This document shows, one piece after another, positions 49,515-58,718 of a stretch of DNA of 64,000 bases. The stretch covers positions 1 to 64,000 of the forward strand of contig JAKIUC010000012.1 in NCBI GenBank assembly GCA_021647785.1, written 5' to 3'. A program made the position numbers and the translations under genes. Below the pieces are notes generated by a model. It was not told the origin of the DNA. It ran no database searches and saw only the letters and a list, made by a program, of their open reading frames with translations. This stretch comes from Melioribacteraceae bacterium. Lineage in GTDB: Bacteria; Bacteroidota; Ignavibacteria; Ignavibacteriales; Melioribacteraceae. Every line of letters begins with the position of its first letter. Position 1 is the first letter of the stretch.

Positions 49515-49586
49515 TGGAGGTGTATGAACATACATTCAATGTTTGCTACAAGGTTAAAAACATAAAGAAGAATCCACCTTCTTAGA
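49515..49586 (+). other. Possible small ORF overlapping a terminator hairpin
   Basis: ATGGAGGTG... encodes 23 residues and stops (TAG) inside the hairpin at 49568-49598. An alternative 13-residue frame (MNIHSMFATRLKT) starts a few bases later, right behind the GGAGG inside the first ORF. Either could be a leader peptide or simply part of a small RNA; neither has a recognisable family. Confidence 0.3.
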
Positions 49587-49600
49587 AGGTGGATTCTTTA
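49568..49600 (+). terminator. Strong stand-alone hairpin terminator
   Basis: A perfect 14-bp stem (49568-49581 and 49585-49598) with a TTA loop, preceded by an A-rich stretch and followed by a short T-run. It lies about 220 bases beyond the gpsA stop. It either ends a long 3' UTR of the gpsA transcript or a separate small transcript. The perfect pairing makes it the best hairpin of the window. Confidence 0.85.
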
Positions 49601-49744
49601 TTGCTACATTGTTAAATTGTTAAAAGTACTCTGTGAGAAATAATAATTTTTACATAACTAATTTTGAGATATCCAACCAATCAACCAATCTGTTTCTAAA
49701 AACCAATTTATTCTCTAAAAATATAGGGTTTATGGCAAATATGA

Positions 49745-49755
49745 TAAACCGTTTA
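49745..49755. promoter_or_regulatory. Upstream LacI-type operator-like dyad
   Basis: TAAACCGTTTA is a palindrome apart from its central base and contains the CGTTTAA core shared with the dyad at 49896-49909. Two sites about 150 bases apart next to a LacI-family gene would allow DNA looping. Confidence 0.5.
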
Positions 49756-49858
49756 ACTATTATATCTCTTCATAAATAATTATTTATATTCTTTTAAAAT
49801 GAGTGTATCCCTTTATATATCTATTTAAGAGCCGAATACAAAGAATTTTAAAAAACAT

Positions 49859-49889
49859 TTGACAAAAGCAAAATTATCTCTTATCTTTG
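49859..49889 (+). promoter_or_regulatory. Bacteroidota-type promoter of lacI
   Basis: TTGACA (49859-49864) and TATCTTTG (49882-49889, matching TAnnTTTG) are separated by 17 bases. This is the -33/-7 arrangement known for the primary sigma factor of Bacteroidota. The operator-like dyad starts seven bases after the -7 box. Confidence 0.7.
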
Positions 49890-49895
49890 TATCAA

Positions 49896-49909
49896 GTTAA
49901 TCGTTTAAC
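49896..49909. promoter_or_regulatory. LacI-family operator overlapping the lacI transcription start
   Basis: GTTAA-TCGT-TTAAC is an inverted repeat with a central CG, the classical LacI/PurR operator form. It lies just downstream of the -7 box, where bound repressor would block initiation, so the regulator likely represses itself and possibly its target genes through similar sites elsewhere. Confidence 0.65.
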
Positions 49910-49931
49910 CAAATAAGGAATGCGTTCAACT

Positions 49932-50960
49932 ATGCAGATTTTGTACCCAACAATTAAAGATGTAGCGGCAAAAGCTAATGTATCCACAGCAACTGTATCG
50001 CATGTTATCAATAATAAAGGACGCATCTCGCCAGAGACAATTAAAAAAGTTTTAAAAACAATAAAGCAATTAAAGTACCACCCTTCTCGCTCGGCAAGAG
50101 GTTTAGCTTCACATAAAACAGGAAATATCGGATTTATTGTTACAAGCGACCACTTTCTTAAAACCGAAGCATTTTATACCCGCATTTTCCTTGGTGTTGA
50201 ATTTGAAGCTCACAGACATGACTATTATGTATTACTTACAACCACCAAATCAGACTTCAAAAAAGGAGATTCTTTACCTCGTTTTGTATTGGAACAAAGT
50301 ATTGACGGAATTATTGTAGCCGGCAAAATTCCAAAATTATTATTGGAAACACTTTGTGAGCAAAAGATACCCCTTGTAATTTTAGATTATATACCCAAAT
50401 ATTTTGAATGTTCATCCGTTTTAATTGATAATGTGCGAGGTGGTATATTAGCCACAAATCATTTAATTGAATATGGTCATAAGAATATTGCATTTATTAG
50501 TGGAGAAATTTCGCATTCAAGTATTTCTGATAGACTTCGTGGTTACAAACAAGCATTAAATGATTCTAATATTGAAATTGATGAGAAACTAATTGAAACA
50601 AGTGATGACTATTTATCAATGCAAAATGGTTATAAAGCTACAGAAAGACTTTTTAAGAAGAATAAAAATGTTACTGCTATTTTTGCTGGTAATGATACAA
50701 TTGCAATTGGAGCAATGCAGTATTTAAAGGATAATAACTTTAATATTCCTAACGATATATCCCTTGTCGGTTTTGATGATGCTGAAACTAACTCACTATT
50801 AACTCCCCCACTTACAACTATTCAAGTTCCCAAGATTGACCTCGGTATTGAAGGGCTTCAATTATTAGTAAATATTATTAATTCAGAGAATAAAATGATA
50901 AAAAAATCGATAGTTCCTGTTGAACTTAAATTAAGAGAATCAACTAAACCAAGATTGTAA
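49932..50960 (+). CDS. LacI-family transcriptional regulator
   Basis: A sugar-responsive repressor. The N-terminal helix-turn-helix and hinge helix are clear (TIKDVAAKANVSTATVSHVI, then RSARGLAS), followed by a periplasmic-binding-protein-like sensor domain (about 60-340). I start at 49932: the earlier in-frame ATG at 49920 overlaps the only AAGGA ribosome site, whereas the ATG at 49932 is 11 bases beyond it and gives the usual short leader before the HTH. That gives 342 residues. It heads the locus of TonB, T9SS and ABC genes, and the effector is probably a sugar released from their substrate. Confidence 0.92.
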   Translation: MQILYPTIKDVAAKANVSTATVSHVINNKGRISPETIKKVLKTIKQLKYHPSRSARGLASHKTGNIGFIVTSDHFLKTEAFYTRIFLGVEFEAHRHDYYVLLTTTKSDFKKGDSLPRFVLEQSIDGIIVAGKIPKLLLETLCEQKIPLVILDYIPKYFECSSVLIDNVRGGILATNHLIEYGHKNIAFISGEISHSSISDRLRGYKQALNDSNIEIDEKLIETSDDYLSMQNGYKATERLFKKNKNVTAIFAGNDTIAIGAMQYLKDNNFNIPNDISLVGFDDAETNSLLTPPLTTIQVPKIDLGIEGLQLLVNIINSENKMIKKSIVPVELKLRESTKPRL

Positions 50961-51008
50961 TTCTAATATTCTATAATGCTTTATTACTTAACTAACTTAG
51001 GAGGTTAT

Positions 51009-52547
51009 ATGTTAACAAATTCAAGAGGAGTAAAATGGAGCATCATTTTGCTTGTTACTTTTTTTATGGGAAGTGCAATGCAACTCTTCTCACAAACCGG
51101 AATATCTGGTATAGGTAGTTTTGAAGGAGAATTACCTTCATATTGGACTAAAGGTGTTGAACCATCAGGAGCTACTTTGGAATGGGCTACAGACCAATCA
51201 CGCTCTATGGGTAAATCACTAAAAATTACTAAAAGTGCTACTGATGAAGCTGCTATGTGGACTTCAGAAAACATGGCTGATTTTTGGTCGCCAGTACATA
51301 ACAAAGATCAAGATATATTCGTTGGTGCTTATGTACGTACTCAAGGTGTAAATACTAACCCTGCATCGGATGATGCTAAATGGTATATATCATATACGTT
51401 CTATGATTCATCAGGTGCTTTAATTGGTGAAACAAGGATGGATATTGACCAGAGTTCAGCAAGCAGCGGTAGCTGGATGGCTGATACTAATGATGTTGGA
51501 CAAACTATATTACCAAAAGATTCTTGGAAAACTATTATTAAATTTGTTGGTGGTAAAGATGCAACCGGTACTGTTTGGGCTGATGATTTTATGCTCTACG
51601 GTCGTACTGGCTGGGCTGGTCAAAACTGGAATACTGCTGTTGGTGTACCAAGCGGATGGTACTATTGGTTACCTCCGGGTGGCGGAAATAATGGAGAGCT
51701 ATCTCACGGATATGAAAACACTATTGTTACAACTGAAGAAGCTTATACTGGTTTGAAGTCGCTCAAATTTGATTTACCTTTTGATAGACCACCACAAGAT
51801 GCTTTTGTTGGTACTAATAGAATGCTCCTTGATGGTAGTGATGGTAATCTAAACAGTACCTCTATTGGTAATGAAATGGATATCTCTGCATTATCTGTAA
51901 ACCTTGGTGATAGAATACGCATTAGTGTTTGGATTAAAGCTAATAACTTAGTTCCAGATTCTGCTGCAATGTATCCTACAACTTGGGCAGTTGGATTTAC
52001 TTACGGTTTCTTTAAAGGTAATGGAAACAATGATGGATGGAATTCTGTTGATGGTTACCCGAAAGATATGCAGTTTGTTTTCCCAAATGTTACATCGTTT
52101 GATTGGACTCAATACTATATAGATATTGATGTTCCTGATAATGCTGATGCAAAAACAATTGCAATAAGACTTCATCCTTATTCAAGATTTACTGGTACAA
52201 TATACTTTGATGACCTAATGATTGAAGTTATTGGGGTTACTGATGTTGAGCCAGGTAGCCAACTTCCGGATGTTTTTGCAGTTCATCAAAATTATCCTAA
52301 TCCATTCAATCCATCAACTACTATAAGTTATACTATACCAAAAACTTCTAAAGTATCGGTTAAAGTATTTGATATACTTGGACGTGAAGTAGTATCTTTA
52401 CTTGACGAGGTTCAGGTACGTGGTGCTTATGATGTAGTTTGGAATGGTAAAAATAACTTTGGTGAAATAGTTGGTAGTGGAATTTATTTCTACAGAGTTG
52501 AAACAGAAAAATTTGCTCAAGTAATGAAAATGATTCTTCTAAAATAG
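51009..52547 (+). CDS. T9SS-sorted secreted protein with carbohydrate-binding-like modules
   Basis: A 512-residue secreted protein: signal peptide (about 1-29, ending LFSQ), two beta-sandwich regions resembling carbohydrate-binding modules (about 35-195 and 205-415; FEGELPSYWTKG and LKSLKFDLPF), and a type A T9SS sorting domain (about 425-512) starting NYPNPFNPSTTISYTIPK and ending with a lysine. The start at 51009 is fixed by AGGAGG four bases upstream. No catalytic motif is evident, so it is probably a surface glycan-binding protein. A terminator follows, so it is probably expressed more strongly than the downstream receptor. Confidence 0.85.
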   Translation: MLTNSRGVKWSIILLVTFFMGSAMQLFSQTGISGIGSFEGELPSYWTKGVEPSGATLEWATDQSRSMGKSLKITKSATDEAAMWTSENMADFWSPVHNKDQDIFVGAYVRTQGVNTNPASDDAKWYISYTFYDSSGALIGETRMDIDQSSASSGSWMADTNDVGQTILPKDSWKTIIKFVGGKDATGTVWADDFMLYGRTGWAGQNWNTAVGVPSGWYYWLPPGGGNNGELSHGYENTIVTTEEAYTGLKSLKFDLPFDRPPQDAFVGTNRMLLDGSDGNLNSTSIGNEMDISALSVNLGDRIRISVWIKANNLVPDSAAMYPTTWAVGFTYGFFKGNGNNDGWNSVDGYPKDMQFVFPNVTSFDWTQYYIDIDVPDNADAKTIAIRLHPYSRFTGTIYFDDLMIEVIGVTDVEPGSQLPDVFAVHQNYPNPFNPSTTISYTIPKTSKVSVKVFDILGREVVSLLDEVQVRGAYDVVWNGKNNFGEIVGSGIYFYRVETEKFAQVMKMILLK

Positions 52548-52563
52548 TTACAGCAAAAACCTT

Positions 52564-52597
52564 AAAAAGGGGTGCATATTTTATGTGCCCCTTTTTT
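52564..52597 (+). terminator. Terminator after the T9SS-sorted protein
   Basis: A nine-base AAAAAGGGG/CCCCTTTTT core, extended by wobble and A-T pairs towards an AT loop, is followed by T-residues. It lies about 16 bases past the stop codon. It may act as a partial terminator ahead of the receptor gene. Confidence 0.85.
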
Positions 52598-52634
52598 ATA
52601 ATTACTTATAAAATAATAGTGGTAGGTTAATAAA

Positions 52635-55325
52635 GTGCTCACTAATAAAAGCAAACATTTATTATACATATTTATTGCAATATTTTTATTTAGTTTTTTA
52701 ACAACTTCTTATTGTGGAACAACTGGTAAACTGGCTGGTGTTGTTAGTGATAAAAGTACTAACGAACTTTTAATTGGTGTTAATATTATGATAGTTGGTA
52801 CAATGATGGGAGCTGCAAGTGATTTGGATGGTAATTATTTCATTATAAATGTTCCTCCGGGTCTTTATGAAATAAAGGCTTCCCTTATAGGTTATGCTTC
52901 TATAATTATAAAAAATGTGCGGATTTCTGTTGATCAAACAACAAAAATAGATTTTGAATTTGTTGAAGAATCTGTGAAAATTGGTGAGGTTGTTGTAACG
53001 GCAGAAAAACTTATGGTCAGAAAAGATTTAACTTCAACCGAAGCTAAAGTTAGTGGAGATCAAATTGCTCTTTTACCATTGGAAGATGTACAGTCAGTTG
53101 TAAATTTACAAGCTGGCGTTATGGATGGTCATTTTCGTGGTGGAAGAAAAAATGAAGTTAAATATTTAATTGATGGTGTCTCTGTAAACGATGCTTTTTC
53201 AGGCACTTCAACTTTAGAGGCAGAAGTTAGTACAATTGAAGAAGTGCAGGTATTAACAGGAACATTTAATGCAGAGTATGGTGAGGCTCTTTCAGGTGTT
53301 GTTAATCAAATAACAAAGATAGCCGGAGATAAATTTTATGGTTCGGTCTCACTCTATTCTGGTGATTATGTTAGTTCACGAACAAATGTTTATACAAATA
53401 TTAATAGTATATCTCCAGTAGATATTAAAAACATTCAAGGTAGTTTTAGCGGTCCCGTTCCTGGTCTTGAAAAATTATTGAAATTTAATATTTCTGGTAG
53501 ATACCTTGCAGATAACGGTTACCTATATGGGCAAAGGCAATTTAATCCTTCCGACTCTTCCGATTTTTCAGCTAATGACCCAAATGATTGGCATATTGGT
53601 GCAACTGGCGATAATAAATTTGTACCGATGAATATTAGTGAAAAATATATTCTTCAAGGTAAACTTGCCATAAAGGTTGGGTCTGGACGTGGAATTGTAC
53701 TTAATGCGTTGTACCAAAATAAAGATTATAAAGATTATAATCACAACTTTAAACTTAATCCGGATGGTGATTACAAAAAATTTCAGAAAAGTTTTCTTTT
53801 AAGTGCAAGCTATTCTCACGTTTTAAGTAATGCAGCTTTTATCGATTTTATAGGCTCAAGATTTGAAACGAAAACTAACCAGTATGCTTTTGAAAACCCA
53901 CTTGATAGCCGGTACGTTTCTCCTGATAGACTAAGAGACTCTGGGAACAATGCGTTTCTTACTGGCGGAACAGAAAACTGGCAATTTAATCATAATACTC
54001 AAACATACACTGGTAAATCCGATTTAACATGGCAGATAAATCATATTCATCAAATTAAAACTGGTGTTGAATTTAATTATCATAATATGGAATATGAAGA
54101 TTTTCAAATTGTGATTGAACCTTCTACAGGCAATGTTCCAACTCTACCTACTCCAGGTTCTTTTAATTTCAATACGTACAAAGCAAATCCATATCAAATT
54201 GCAGCCTACATTCAGGATAAAATTGAACTTGATTATTTAATTGTAAATTTAGGAGTTCGCTTCGATTATTTTGAACCTGACGGAAAATATTTGAAAGACC
54301 CAAATAACATTGCAGTATTAGATTCAATGCTCCCTCCATTTCCAGATTCACTTATGGAGAAAGCAACAAGTAAATACCAATTCAGTCCAAGGCTTGGTAT
54401 TTCATATCCAATAACAGATGCAGGTGCTATTCATATTTCGTACGGTCATTTTTTCCAGGTACCTCCATTTGAATACCTATACAGAAATCCAAATTTCAGA
54501 ATTCCTCTTTCAGGAAATTTTCCGGCAAACATAGGAAGCACACTTGGTAATACTGACCTTGAACCGCAGCAAACAATTATGTATGAAATTGGGTTACAGC
54601 AAGCACTAACCCCCGAACTTGGCATTACATTAACTGGTTATTATAAAGATATAAGAAATCTTCTTAGTACTGAAATTTACATCAAAAATAATTTTAAAAA
54701 GTTTAGTAAATTAATTAATCAGGATTATGGCTCGGTAAAAGGAGTTACTTTTACAATTGAAAAAAGATTCACACATTATTTTAGTGCAAATCTTGATTAT
54801 ACATATCAGGTTGCAAAAGGAAACGCTTCCGACCCTAATGATGCCTTTAATAATGCTTCGGCAAACCCGCCAATTGAAGCGAATAAACAATTAGTTCCTT
54901 TAGATTGGGATAGGACACATTCTCTCAATTTTGTATTTACATCAGGAATTCCAGGAAATTTTATTGCTAGTTTTATTAGTCAATTAGGTACTGGGTTACC
55001 TTACACACCTTCTTTGCAAAATCAAAGAACTGGTTTAGAAAATAGCGACAAACGACCAACATATTTTAATGTGGATATATACTTAATTAAATATTTCAAA
55101 CTTTTTGCAAAGCAGCTTTCTGTTTACCTAAAAGTATATAACCTTTTAGATACTGCAAATGAACAAGAAGTTTTTGGTGATACTGGTAGAGCAGGTTACA
55201 CCTTAGAACTAACGAGGTCTCAAGAAAAACCGAGAGGTGTAAATACTATTGGGGAGTATTATACACGACCCGATTTCTACTCGGCACCACGTCAAATTAT
55301 TTTTGGAGCATCTTTTGCTTTTTAA
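52635..55325 (+). CDS. TonB-dependent receptor with carboxypeptidase-regulatory-like N-terminus
   Basis: An 896-residue outer-membrane transporter with a GTG start. The order is a signal peptide (about 1-27), a CarboxypepD_reg-like domain (about 30-115; GVVSDKSTNELLIGVNI, DLDGNYFI), a TonB-box-like VVVTAEK at about 121, a plug (about 130-230; YLIDGVSVND, FNAEYGEALSGVVNQ), then a 22-strand-type barrel ending in Phe (IIFGASFAF). It imports a substrate using TonB energy. No SusD-like lipoprotein follows, so it differs from classical SusCD pairs. The 1085-residue secreted protein gene starts 25 bp after its stop. Confidence 0.93.
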   Translation: MLTNKSKHLLYIFIAIFLFSFLTTSYCGTTGKLAGVVSDKSTNELLIGVNIMIVGTMMGAASDLDGNYFIINVPPGLYEIKASLIGYASIIIKNVRISVDQTTKIDFEFVEESVKIGEVVVTAEKLMVRKDLTSTEAKVSGDQIALLPLEDVQSVVNLQAGVMDGHFRGGRKNEVKYLIDGVSVNDAFSGTSTLEAEVSTIEEVQVLTGTFNAEYGEALSGVVNQITKIAGDKFYGSVSLYSGDYVSSRTNVYTNINSISPVDIKNIQGSFSGPVPGLEKLLKFNISGRYLADNGYLYGQRQFNPSDSSDFSANDPNDWHIGATGDNKFVPMNISEKYILQGKLAIKVGSGRGIVLNALYQNKDYKDYNHNFKLNPDGDYKKFQKSFLLSASYSHVLSNAAFIDFIGSRFETKTNQYAFENPLDSRYVSPDRLRDSGNNAFLTGGTENWQFNHNTQTYTGKSDLTWQINHIHQIKTGVEFNYHNMEYEDFQIVIEPSTGNVPTLPTPGSFNFNTYKANPYQIAAYIQDKIELDYLIVNLGVRFDYFEPDGKYLKDPNNIAVLDSMLPPFPDSLMEKATSKYQFSPRLGISYPITDAGAIHISYGHFFQVPPFEYLYRNPNFRIPLSGNFPANIGSTLGNTDLEPQQTIMYEIGLQQALTPELGITLTGYYKDIRNLLSTEIYIKNNFKKFSKLINQDYGSVKGVTFTIEKRFTHYFSANLDYTYQVAKGNASDPNDAFNNASANPPIEANKQLVPLDWDRTHSLNFVFTSGIPGNFIASFISQLGTGLPYTPSLQNQRTGLENSDKRPTYFNVDIYLIKYFKLFAKQLSVYLKVYNLLDTANEQEVFGDTGRAGYTLELTRSQEKPRGVNTIGEYYTRPDFYSAPRQIIFGASFAF

Positions 55326-55350
55326 TTATATGAAATATTGGAGGCTAAAC

Positions 55351-58300
55351 ATGCAGAAGAGTTTTCATAACTATTTTGTTAGCTATCTGTTCACTTGTCT
55401 GTTTCTTTTTTTACTTTCAGCACAAGTGTTTCCTCAATCTATTGTTGATAGGAATAAAGGCGATCATAATCAAACCAGAAAAGGGTTTATGGATGGCAAT
55501 CTTGTAGGAACTGTATATTATAATTTTGGTCAAATTGCCGATTGGCTAAACGAAGCAAGCAGAAGTGGCGTTTGGCCTAAGGGTACTAACCAGACTTATG
55601 TTGATGGTATAGCAATAATAGTTCAAGCAGAAGCTACTGACCCCAACGGAAATATTATTCATCCGCTGGAAACAAATTATTATGAATATACACGTATTGA
55701 CCCTGTTTCAAAAGTTACTTACGGATGGTGGCCCCTTCCAGGATATGCTGCCCCCTACACAACTTATCCTGCACGTAGTGATAATTTGGATACTTGGCCA
55801 AATAGCTGGCCAGATAGACCAACTGATTGGGCGGGTGCTTGGAATGGATTTTTTGGAAAAGGTGTACTTAATGCCGATGTGGAAACCTTCTATGTAATGG
55901 ATGATGATGAAGATAGGGAATATTTTTTGAACAATAATTTTAAACCCGATTTAGAAGACCAAACAAGGGGCGGATTAGGGATGCAAGTTAAAGTAAGAGG
56001 TTTTCAATGGTCGCAAGTACTTGCCGAGGATGTAATTTTCTGGTATTATGAAATTACAAATACAAGTACAACTGATTATGAAAAAACTCTATTTGCTCAA
56101 TATATTGATTGGGGAATTGGTGGGCACGATAACTCATCTAATAATGCAGGTGATTATGATGTACTGCTCGATATCTCCTACGCATGGTCAACAGTTGCAT
56201 TTGGCAGCCCAGGAAATTGGAGTCCGGTTGGTCTTGCTGCCTATGCCTTTCTTGAAAGCCCCGGAATGCCAAGCGACCATAAGGATAATGACATGGATGG
56301 TATAACTGATGAAAAGAGAGATAACGAGGCAAATATTTTTATTGATGACCCAAACAGCGATCCTTTCTTAAGAGATGTACAAAACGATACATTACAGTTC
56401 CGCGAATTTTATGGATACTCCTGGAGACCACATTGGGATGCTGATGAAAATTGCAATTGGAGAAGTTTCTTAGATATTGATGAAGATGGCGAATGGGATG
56501 ATACTGAACTATTGAGAGATGATGTTGGCACTGATGGCATTGGACCATTTGATGAAGGATACGTAGGACCTGATGCTGATGGTTCTGAAGGTAATGGTTT
56601 ACCAAACCAAGGCGAACCAAACTTCGGGATATTGGATAAAGATGAATCTGACCAATTAGGGCTTACAGGATTTGCAATTTTTGCTGCTCATAAATATGAC
56701 CTAAATAGAGATGAAGAGAATTGGAATGTACTATCAGACTTACCGCCACCACACGGACAGCCCTTAATTGGTGTAAACCTTGTAAACTACTTTTCCAGTT
56801 ATCTTTTTACTATGGAGGGTAGATACACATATTCAACAACTACTGGTAATACCGAAGAGGTTGGTGAAACAGAAAGATTTTCTATGGCAATGATTTTCGG
56901 TATCGACAAAGATGATGTTTTTAGAAGGAAGAAAACTGTTCAGCAAATTTATAATGCAAATTACCGATTTGCAAAACCTCCGGATAAACCAATAATTAAA
57001 GTTATACCTGGCGATAAAAAAGTTACACTTTACTGGGGAGATAGAGCGGAAAAAACATTTGATGCTTTTTATCAGAGAAATAATTTTGAAGGTTACAGAA
57101 TATACAGATCAACAGAGCCTAACTTTTTAGAAAATAAAGTTATTACAGATGCTTACGGAAAACCTATTTTCAGAAAACCAATAGCTCAGTTCGATTTGGC
57201 GAATGGTGTTTACGGACTTCATCCTATTGATGTTAACGGAGCTGCTTTTAATCTTGGTACCGATAGCGGGTTGAAACACTCATTTATTGATTCGACTGTA
57301 CAGAATGGGCAAACGTATTACTACGCTGTTGCTGCTTACGACCAAGGTTTTACAACAACTACAGTAGAAGGTGAGTTTGAAGGAATACCTCCATCGGAAA
57401 CACCTACCATTTTGAAAGTTGATATTAATGGGAATATAACCTCAGATATTAATACAGCTGTAGTTACTCCGCGTACACCAGGAGCGGGTTACATTGCTCC
57501 GGAGATATCCAATTTCTTCTCAAGTGGCCCTGGCTCTGGAAAGCTATCTATTAGTGTATTAGACCCTGATTCAATTTTAAATTACCATACATACCGAATT
57601 GAATTTGAAGATTTTTCAGCTTATCATAATAATCCATATCCCTCTTATAGATTGATTGACTATACTGCAAATGATACGCTGATTGATATAACTAAGATAA
57701 ACGGTGATGAAGAACAAACAAAAGTTATGCACGGTTTTTCAGTTAATATCAAAAATGATTCTCTTGTTACTGTTAACAAAGATAAAACAGAATGGGAAAG
57801 TGGAAATAGTAATTACATTGTTGAGGTTGGGTTTGATTCACGTTTTGCACCGGCTTATAGTCGAAAAAGAATTGACTACCCTGCTGATTTTGAAATCTAT
57901 TTAACTGAACCTGGGCAAGGCGATTTATCGTTTCCAGCAACTTCATTCAGTCAGCCAATTCAATCAAATATAATTGTAAAAAACTTGACCGAAGGAATAG
58001 ATGATTTTCAATTTATATTTAGAGATGAAAATGAAGATGAAATATTTAATAACGGAGATGCAATATTTTTAGTATTTGGTGACTCTGCCGGTAAGCCAGC
58101 AAATAATTTTAGCGACCTAAAAATAAGCTGGTCTATTACACTTATAAAAGATACAACAATTGCTGATGAGGACCAGATTGAACCAGAGTATGGAGATGTT
58201 TTTAAAGTTGTTACAAACAAACCATTTAGAACTGGCGAGTATTTTGAGTTTACCTCTAAAGCACAAGAATTTGATAGATCGAAAGCTCAATCAGATTTAG

Positions 58301-58608
58301 ATAAAATATCTGTTGTTCCTAATCCATATACTGGTGCTGCTTCATGGGAGCCAGTTTCATCCCAAGTAGGAAGAGGTGAACGGCGTATTTACTTTATGAA
58401 CTTACCAAATGAATGTACTATTAGAATTTATACAATCAGCGGAAAGTTAGTTCAAACAATTGAACACTATAGTACTATTGATGATGGACAGGAATCATGG
58501 AACCTTGTTTCTAGTGATGGAATGGATGTAGCTTACGGTATTTATGTTTACCATGTTGAAGCCCCCGATATTGGAAATAAAATTGGAAAATTTGCAATAA
58601 TAAAATGA
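55351..58608 (+). CDS. Large secreted protein with Ca-binding-like loops and C-terminal sorting domain
   Basis: A 1085-residue exported protein: signal peptide (about 1-32, ending FPQ), a large N-terminal domain of unknown fold (about 35-350), acidic EF-hand/dockerin-like loops such as DNDMDGITDE and DIDEDGEWDDTE, a fibronectin-III-like domain (about 540-680), and a T9SS-type C-terminal domain (VVPNPYTG, then IRIYTISGKLVQT and a lysine end). The start at 55351 is chosen because GGAGG lies seven bases before it and a signal peptide follows; an upstream frame extension overlaps the receptor gene. It is probably the surface partner of the receptor. No enzymatic motif was recognised. Confidence 0.85.
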   Translation: MQKSFHNYFVSYLFTCLFLFLLSAQVFPQSIVDRNKGDHNQTRKGFMDGNLVGTVYYNFGQIADWLNEASRSGVWPKGTNQTYVDGIAIIVQAEATDPNGNIIHPLETNYYEYTRIDPVSKVTYGWWPLPGYAAPYTTYPARSDNLDTWPNSWPDRPTDWAGAWNGFFGKGVLNADVETFYVMDDDEDREYFLNNNFKPDLEDQTRGGLGMQVKVRGFQWSQVLAEDVIFWYYEITNTSTTDYEKTLFAQYIDWGIGGHDNSSNNAGDYDVLLDISYAWSTVAFGSPGNWSPVGLAAYAFLESPGMPSDHKDNDMDGITDEKRDNEANIFIDDPNSDPFLRDVQNDTLQFREFYGYSWRPHWDADENCNWRSFLDIDEDGEWDDTELLRDDVGTDGIGPFDEGYVGPDADGSEGNGLPNQGEPNFGILDKDESDQLGLTGFAIFAAHKYDLNRDEENWNVLSDLPPPHGQPLIGVNLVNYFSSYLFTMEGRYTYSTTTGNTEEVGETERFSMAMIFGIDKDDVFRRKKTVQQIYNANYRFAKPPDKPIIKVIPGDKKVTLYWGDRAEKTFDAFYQRNNFEGYRIYRSTEPNFLENKVITDAYGKPIFRKPIAQFDLANGVYGLHPIDVNGAAFNLGTDSGLKHSFIDSTVQNGQTYYYAVAAYDQGFTTTTVEGEFEGIPPSETPTILKVDINGNITSDINTAVVTPRTPGAGYIAPEISNFFSSGPGSGKLSISVLDPDSILNYHTYRIEFEDFSAYHNNPYPSYRLIDYTANDTLIDITKINGDEEQTKVMHGFSVNIKNDSLVTVNKDKTEWESGNSNYIVEVGFDSRFAPAYSRKRIDYPADFEIYLTEPGQGDLSFPATSFSQPIQSNIIVKNLTEGIDDFQFIFRDENEDEIFNNGDAIFLVFGDSAGKPANNFSDLKISWSITLIKDTTIADEDQIEPEYGDVFKVVTNKPFRTGEYFEFTSKAQEFDRSKAQSDLDKISVVPNPYTGAASWEPVSSQVGRGERRIYFMNLPNECTIRIYTISGKLVQTIEHYSTIDDGQESWNLVSSDGMDVAYGIYVYHVEAPDIGNKIGKFAIIK

Positions 58609-58718
58609 TGAGTAAAAGTTTGTTGGTTCTTCTCATATCCATTGAACTTTAGCCCATATTTATAATAGCAATAGAGTTGAAATAATAATTTGATAATAAA
58701 AAATATTTTGAGATTAAA

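Larger units (their letters stand above)
49348..49919. other. Intergenic region with small ORFs, terminator and lacI control sites
   Basis: This 572-base gap contains two tiny ORFs (from about 49471 and 49515), the strong hairpin at 49568-49598, one operator-like dyad at 49745-49755, and the lacI promoter plus second dyad near its right end. No larger gene is visible. Confidence 0.6.

Noticed and set aside
49515-49586. The short ORFs before lacI as a confident leader-peptide gene
   Set aside because: There are two competing frames, awkward ribosome spacing and no repeated regulatory codons, so it is kept only as a possibility.
50976-51008. Upstream start of the T9SS-sorted protein
   Set aside because: The ATG at 51009 has AGGAGG four bases before it and begins a clean signal peptide.
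55249-55350. N-terminal extension of the 1085-residue secreted protein into the TonB receptor gene
   Set aside because: The extension lies in the wrong frame of the receptor's coding end and has no ribosome site, whereas 55351 has GGAGG and a signal peptide.
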